Assembly (NCBI GenBank): GCA_041391125.1
Contig: JAWKON010000007.1
Location: forward strand, 124,001-188,000
Length of the DNA: 64,000 nucleotides
Direction of reading: 5' to 3'
DNA from: JACKBC01 sp041391125
Lineage (GTDB): Bacteria; Chloroflexota; Anaerolineae; Caldilineales; Caldilineaceae
The position numbers were made by a program, and so were the translations under genes. Below are positions 62,356 to 64,000 of this stretch, piece by piece. How positions within the stretch are numbered: position 1 is the first letter of the stretch; each line of letters opens with the position of its first letter. The notes beneath the pieces were generated by a model. That model made no database searches. It saw nothing but the letters and a program-made list of their open reading frames with translations, and was not told the DNA's origin.

Positions 62356-63477
62356 ATGAGTGACAAATTACGCGTGGGCGTCATTGGCTGCGGCGGCATC
62401 AGCCGCAACCACGTCAGCGGCTATTTGACCACGGGCCGCTACGATGTGGTCGCCCTGGCCGATCTCAATGAAAGCGCCATGAATGAAATGGATGAGCGCT
62501 TCGATCTCAAGACCACCCACTACACCGATGCCCGCCAGATGCTCGACGTGGAAGGGCTGGACGTGATCTCCATCTGCACATGGCACGCCGGTCACGCCAC
62601 GTGGACCGTGGCCGCCGCCGCCCGCAAACCCAAAGCCATCATCTGCGAAAAGCCCATGGCCGAAGATCTGGGCCGCGCCGAGGAGATGATTGTGGCGTGC
62701 CGCCGCAACGGCGTCAAGCTGATCATCGGCCACCAGCGCCGCTTTCTGCCCGCCTACACCATGGCGCGCGATCTGATTGCCCAGGGCGCCATTGGCGACG
62801 TGCAGATGATGATCTGCTTTGGCCACGACGGGCTGCCCAACTACAGCTCGCACCAGACCGACATGTGGCGCTACCTGCTGGGCGACGACGAGTGCGAATG
62901 GGTCATGGGCAACCTGGAGCGCAAGACCGAGCGCTATGAACGCAACACGCGCATTGAGGACAACGCCATTGGCGTCTTTCAGTTCAAAGGCGGCGCGCGG
63001 GCGCTGCTCCTCTCCGGCGTCTTGCCCATTGTGTATCAAGGCGCCCACATCTACGGCAGCGCCGGCATGATCAACTTGACCACCGACAATCTGCAACTGC
63101 TCAACGCCGATACCAAAGGGCTGTGGGAGACGCACGAACCGGCGGGCAAATTCTTCACCGTGGCCGAAAAAGGCGACCGCTTCGAATGGGTCGAAGGCGC
63201 GGCCGGGCAGGCCGATGAGCTGGCCGACTGGATCGAGGGCAAAGTGGATACGCACCGCAACCGCGGCGAAAATGGCTACAAAGCGCTGGAAATGCTCATG
63301 GCCGTCTACGAATCGGCCCGCTGCCACGAAAAGGTGATCCTGCCGCTGCACACGCGCCTCAACCCGCTGGATCTGATGATTGACTCCGGCCAACTGCCCA
63401 TCGAACGCCCCGGCCGCTACGACATCCGCGCCTTCCTCCTGCGCGGCGAAGCCATGCAGTCCGACAACGCAGCATAA
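62356..63477 (+). CDS. Gfo/Idh/MocA family oxidoreductase
   Basis: 373 residues. N-terminal Rossmann fold with VGVIGCGGISRNHV, ALADLNE, and the catalytic Lys in CEKPMAED. The C-terminal alpha/beta domain contains HQTDMWRYLLGDD. It oxidises or reduces a sugar or inositol-like substrate with NAD(P). The ATG follows AAGGAG seven bases upstream. It is consistent with sugar isomerase and galK genes upstream, though not adjacent. Confidence 0.88.
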   Translation: MSDKLRVGVIGCGGISRNHVSGYLTTGRYDVVALADLNESAMNEMDERFDLKTTHYTDARQMLDVEGLDVISICTWHAGHATWTVAAAARKPKAIICEKPMAEDLGRAEEMIVACRRNGVKLIIGHQRRFLPAYTMARDLIAQGAIGDVQMMICFGHDGLPNYSSHQTDMWRYLLGDDECEWVMGNLERKTERYERNTRIEDNAIGVFQFKGGARALLLSGVLPIVYQGAHIYGSAGMINLTTDNLQLLNADTKGLWETHEPAGKFFTVAEKGDRFEWVEGAAGQADELADWIEGKVDTHRNRGENGYKALEMLMAVYESARCHEKVILPLHTRLNPLDLMIDSGQLPIERPGRYDIRAFLLRGEAMQSDNAA

Positions 63478-63548
63478 ATCAGGAAGGGTGAAGGTGGAAA
63501 GTGGAAAGTCACTGGCCACCTTCACCCTTCAACTTTCAACTTTCCATC

Positions 63549-64000
63549 ATGACCACACCCTACACCATCTACTTCGCCGGCGATCTCTTTGACCATAAGC
63601 ACCTGATTGGCAACGCGATTCTGGCTTCCTATATCGAATCCTGCTCTAACGGGCAATACAAATGCATCGTGCCGCAAAATTTAGAGCATGCCGGCCGCGG
63701 CGTGACCTATTCGCAACAACGATCTGCGCGCCGTGCTGGAGTGTGACCTGGGCCTCTTCAACTTTGACGGCGCTGACCCTCGATTCAGGCACGGTGGCGG
63801 AATTTATGTACGCCAAGGCGCTGGACATCCCCGCCGTGCTCTTCCGCTCGGACCTGCGCTCGCGCGGCGAGAGCGCCGACCGCAACAGTTGGAACCTCAT
63901 GTGCTCCTACTATCCGCGCACGCAGGTCGTGCAGTTCAACGGCATGGCGCGCCACAAAGAAGCGGCTCAAGACGGCGCCACGCTGGCCCAGATCACCGAG
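63549..64000 (+). pseudogene. Nucleoside 2-deoxyribosyltransferase-like protein, frameshifted and cut by window end
   Basis: TIYFAGDLFDHKHLIGNAIL at the start matches the nucleoside 2-deoxyribosyltransferase pattern. After shifts near 63715 and 63775 the frames read DLRAVLECDLGLFNFDGA and DSGTVAEFMYAKALDIPAVLFRSDLR, the latter with the catalytic Glu region (TVAEF-x-x-A). These enzymes swap bases on deoxyribonucleosides or hydrolyse modified ones. The last frame is open to the end of the window. Confidence 0.65.

Noticed and set aside
62368..63525. 385-codon open frame on the minus strand
   Set aside because: Antisense to the Gfo/Idh/MocA gene; its translation shows no domain, and long antisense frames are expected in GC-rich genes.

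Overview
The window reads as bacterial chromosome, most likely from a member of the Chloroflexota (Anaerolineae, Caldilineae or Ardenticatenia type). This is inferred from gene content: an auracyanin-like membrane cupredoxin, a BTAD/AAA/TPR regulator, cytosolic TPR histidine kinases, secreted proteins with Thr-Pro linkers, a J-domain/beta-propeller membrane protein, and many small palindromic intergenic repeats. GC looks mid-50s by eye. I found no rRNA, tRNA, CRISPR array, transposase or phage gene.

Left part (1-24 kb). An incomplete enolase-superfamily gene is followed by a convergent cupredoxin. Next comes an unusual pair: a 1240-residue membrane-anchored protein with four solute-binding domains and a formylglycine-enzyme-like domain, then a J-domain/transmembrane/beta-propeller protein. 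A GNAT gene and an isochorismatase-family hydrolase face a WYL regulator. A TetR gene carries a textbook promoter overlapped by palindromes, and one of these recurs before the next membrane-protein gene. A large BTAD regulator is followed by two tandem TPR histidine kinases and an M24 peptidase. Between the kinases lies a fused remnant of the peptidase 5' end and the regulator 3' end, showing that the whole block was once duplicated.

Middle (23.5-43.7 kb). A minus-strand cluster encodes a thioredoxin-like protein, a SCO1-like protein, a secreted protein with 13-residue repeats, and an ADP-ribosylglycohydrolase. There follow MFS plus SDR genes, an M20 peptidase, a flavin reductase-AraC-azlC-azlD operon, a beta-CASP nuclease, a TetR/P450/MFS group, and phzF. 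A BrnT-type toxin-antitoxin pair sits between phzF and a second, truncated copy of its 3' end. Next are a small orphan gene with a C39-like protein, and a lipoprotein.

Right part (43.8-64 kb). A flippase-like gene overlaps a glycosyltransferase gene that is broken and loaded with purine-rich repeats. An AAA/PD-(D/E)XK gene, a Nudix gene, a sugar isomerase-like gene, galK, a DUF84 gene, ppk2, rfbA, a methyltransferase, an M14 peptidase, carD, a Gfo/Idh oxidoreductase and a deoxyribosyltransferase follow. Several of these carry many small frameshifts although their motifs survive. Consensus sequencing error is at least as likely as gene decay, so these entries give the reconstructed gene span.

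Dispersed hairpin repeats recur throughout. Several sit exactly at gene 3' ends, supplying or removing stop codons, and a separate 82-bp element occurs four times.
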